From: Orientallactaga sibirica
Taxonomy: Eukaryota > Chordata > Mammalia > Rodentia > Dipodidae
Assembly (NCBI GenBank): GCA_036365145.1
Contig: JAEOAD010000025.1
Span: forward strand, 31,009,001 to 31,073,000
DNA length: 64,000 nucleotides
Reading direction: 5' to 3'
Position numbers and translations under genes: made by a program. Below the pieces are notes generated by a model that saw only the letters and a list, made by a program, of their open reading frames with translations, was not told where the DNA came from and searched no databases. Position 1 is the stretch's first letter; each line of letters begins with the position of its first letter. Below are positions 62,715-64,000 of this stretch, piece by piece.

Positions 62715-63050
62715 ACCTCAACCAATCCAGAAGAAACCAATAGTTCCCCTTAAACTTTCCTGGCTTTGTGTTACCCAGCACTGCTTATCTATAACCGAAA
62801 TCAATTCGATGTAAACAATTCATGTATTCAATTTTTCTTATAAAAAGGCTCTTTGCTCCTGGATCCAGCCCCCAAAGTTCCAAGTGTTATCTAACCTTCC
62901 TACTCATAGTTGCAGAGCCCATCCCTTGTGAAGCTACCACCTGTAATGTCTCCATAAACTCTCTTACTTCAGAGAACTGTGTAGGGAGTTTTATGTGTGT
63001 TTTCTGGAGTGGGGTGGGGGTCAAAATTGATCAAACTGTACACTTTAAAG
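62715..63050 (+). other. Possible old LTR-like promoter fragment
   Basis: CCAAT-type boxes (ACCAATCC, ACCAATAG) are followed about 100 bp later by TTATAAAAAGGCTCTTTGCT, a spacing typical of retroviral LTR promoters. No flanking target repeat or internal region is seen. An open frame of 147 codons overlaps it (62822-63265) but runs into a SINE, so I do not call it a gene. Confidence 0.25.
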
Positions 63051-63054
63051 TTTA

Positions 63055-63215
63055 TGCCAGCCAGGCAGTAGCGCACTGGCTCAGGCAGGGTGACGCCAGG
63101 TTCCAGGATAGCCTGGGCAACTTAGGAAGACCTGTCTCAAAGCAAAACAAAAGTCTGAGAGTGTGGTTCAGTGTCAAGAGTCCTTGCCCAGCATGCGCAA
63201 GGAAATGCAAAACTA
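63055..63215 (+). mobile_element. B1/ID (B4-type) composite, old
   Basis: GCCAGCCAGGCAGTAGCGCA and GATAGCCTGGGCAACTTAGG, then ID-like GTGTGGTTCAGTGTCAAGAG and CCTTGCCCAGCATGCGCAAG. The last SINE before the CpG island. Confidence 0.5.
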
Positions 63216-63594
63216 AAACAATTAAGCAGATAAAAACAAAGTTTACTGTATGTCAAACTCAGTAACTTGGAAAAATCCACACAAGTCATTTAAAAAGCAA
63301 AACCAAAAACCTCCCTATCCCATGTTCTTTCCTCCATCTCAATCCAACTTCTCGGTCCGAGGGGGTGAACTCTACAAAGTGCACAAATGCATAAGCGTTA
63401 AAAGCTGTCCACTATTTCTGGATCCTCAAGTCCGGCAACCGGTCTCGTGTCTACCTCAGGGACAGTGACAAGGGTCGCCAGCGTCCAATCCACTACCCCA
63501 CGGTCGCCCACGCAGACCCTGCGGCCCTGATGCGCCCTCAGACAGCCCCGCGGAAGGACAGACGCCCCGGCCCGGCCCCCGACGGACACACTAC

Positions 63595-63658
63595 CTGCCA
63601 CCGGCTGGCCGCGCCGGGGACAGTTGAGCCACCGCGGCGGGATCTTGTTATGAGCCAT
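63595..63658 (-). CDS. RNGTT: RNGTT exon 1, coding part (residues 1-21)
   Basis: Codes for [21 protein letters not shown] plus the first base of codon 22, then donor GTAGTG. The start was chosen because known capping enzymes begin MAHNK and because the context GACATGG has G at -3 and G at +4. The frame stays open upstream to 63808, including another in-frame ATG there, but that stretch is GC-rich 5'UTR or promoter with no similarity I recognise. The exon sits inside a CpG island. The 5'UTR probably runs from 63659 to somewhere near 63750-63820; the transcription start cannot be fixed from sequence. Confidence 0.96.
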
Positions 63659-63817
63659 GTCCCGGCGCCGCGCACGGCCGCCGCCCGCACCCAAGACCCC
63701 GGCACCGAAGCCTGAGCACGACCCGACGCCTCCCCTCGCACCGAAGACCGTCAGAGCCGGCGCGCCACTTTCATTCAGGCTGAGCTCCGCGGATCCGGCG
63801 GCCCACAATGCACCGCA

Positions 63818-63840
63818 ACTTCCGCCCCAGGGCCCGCCCC
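63818..63840. promoter_or_regulatory. ETS-like site and GC boxes
   Basis: ACTTCCGCC (reverse GGCGGAAGT, ETS/GABPA type) is followed by CCGCCCC and CCCGCCCC (Sp/KLF boxes). Another GC box, GGGCGGGGC, is at 63892-63900, and an ACGTCACG half-CRE is at 63868-63875. The position just upstream of exon 1 fits a core promoter; which elements are used is unknown. Confidence 0.45.
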
Positions 63841-63940
63841 TTTCCTGTCGGGGGGGCGAGGAGGGAACGTCACGCGAACCAACGCGGGCCAGGGCGGGGC
63901 CTTGTCGCCTAACTGCCGGGCTGCCACGCCCTTCCGCCTC

Positions 63941-63952
63941 TGCGCGTGCGCG
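63941..63952 (-). promoter_or_regulatory. NRF1-like site
   Basis: TGCGCGTGCGCG; its reverse complement CGCGCACGCGCA fits the YGCGCAYGCGCR consensus of NRF1. It lies about 290 bp upstream of the RNGTT start codon in the CpG island. Motif match only. Confidence 0.5.
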
Positions 63953-64000
63953 TGTGTGTGGGACTTTGTCAACTTACTTGTTTTCCCATGAAAACTAGAC

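Larger units (their letters stand above)
5494..63658 (-). other. RNGTT: RNGTT gene body, exons 1-9 of the mRNA capping enzyme
   Basis: The nuclear capping enzyme removes the gamma phosphate of nascent RNA and then adds GMP, on RNA polymerase II transcripts. Nine exons on the minus strand have AG/GT boundaries and join in matching phases to code for residues 1-344. The read-out contains [20 protein letters not shown] at the start, the phosphatase loop [10 protein letters not shown] at 125-134 and KADGTR at 294-299. These numbers agree with the known catalytic residues Cys126 and Lys294 of the mammalian protein (about 597 aa). The remaining guanylyltransferase and OB-fold exons are not in the window and must lie to the left of position 1. 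Odd points: exons 2 and 3 occur twice, and exon 9 has one extra base. Identification is very secure; intactness of the locus is not. Confidence 0.97.
63360..63960. promoter_or_regulatory. RNGTT: CpG island and RNGTT promoter
   Basis: Sharp change from AT-rich repeats to GC-rich, CpG-dense, repeat-free DNA spanning exon 1 and its upstream flank. There is no TATA box near the expected start, as is usual for a housekeeping CpG-island promoter. Transcription factor motifs inside it are listed separately. Confidence 0.85.

Noticed and set aside
62822..63265. 147-codon open frame (plus) near the promoter
   Set aside because: It crosses from LTR-like sequence into a B1/ID composite and shows no protein similarity; probably chance.
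63657..63998. 113-codon plus-strand open frame in the CpG island (possible divergent gene)
   Set aside because: GC-rich frames stay open by base composition; no similarity and no donor site recognised.
1..64000. A previously undescribed multi-gene system
   Set aside because: Only one gene is present, RNGTT, and it is well known. The unusual content is structural (duplications, SINE subfamilies, inverted repeat).

Overview
The window is mammalian nuclear DNA from a mouse-related rodent. It is packed with 7SL-derived B1-like SINEs, tRNA-derived B2-like SINEs with A and B boxes and CT-rich/A-rich tails, ID/B4-type composites and L1 3' ends. The B2-like and B1-like consensus sequences are not those of mouse or rat. 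My best guess from memory is a dipodid (jerboa or relative), which cannot be proven from the sequence alone.

Only one protein-coding gene is present: RNGTT, the bifunctional mRNA capping enzyme, on the minus strand. A CpG-island promoter and exon 1 lie at 63.4-63.9 kb. Exons 2 to 9 run leftwards to 5494, and the remaining 3' exons lie beyond position 1. The nine exons join in the correct phase to give residues 1-344: the RNA triphosphatase domain with its HC(X)5R loop (Cys126) in exon 5, an acidic linker in exon 6, and the guanylyltransferase nucleotidyl lysine (Lys294, KADGTR) in exon 8. The rest of the window is intron and repeats.

Three structural oddities stand out. (1) A direct tandem duplication of about 6.03 kb (about 47326-53357 and 53358-59390) carries exons 2 and 3 twice. 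Exons 2+3 total 214 nt, so an mRNA containing both pairs would be frameshifted. (2) A second direct duplication of at least 1.5 kb lies at 1-1511 and 6936-8446, inside the intron after exon 9 and across the exon 9 side of intron 8. (3) Exon 9 carries one extra base that breaks its frame. Near-identical copies, homopolymer indels and patchy local differences make an unpolished or falsely duplicated assembly a serious alternative to real biology for all three.

Repeat layout: 1-5.5 kb has L1, SINEs and two long homopurine tracts; 5.6-30.4 kb is intron 8, dense in SINEs with four L1 3' ends and two LTR-like pieces; 30.5-47.5 kb holds exons 8 to 3 among SINEs; 47.3-59.4 kb is the duplicated block with an L1 ORF2 tail in each copy; 59.4-63.3 kb is intron 1. 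All ten recognised L1 3' ends are on the plus strand, antisense to RNGTT. Below, 'plain' B2-like SINE means the form with a GCAGTGGCTGGAGGCCCTGG segment; 'C-type' means the form with GACCACAAGGGGGCGC, a CTCF-like core.
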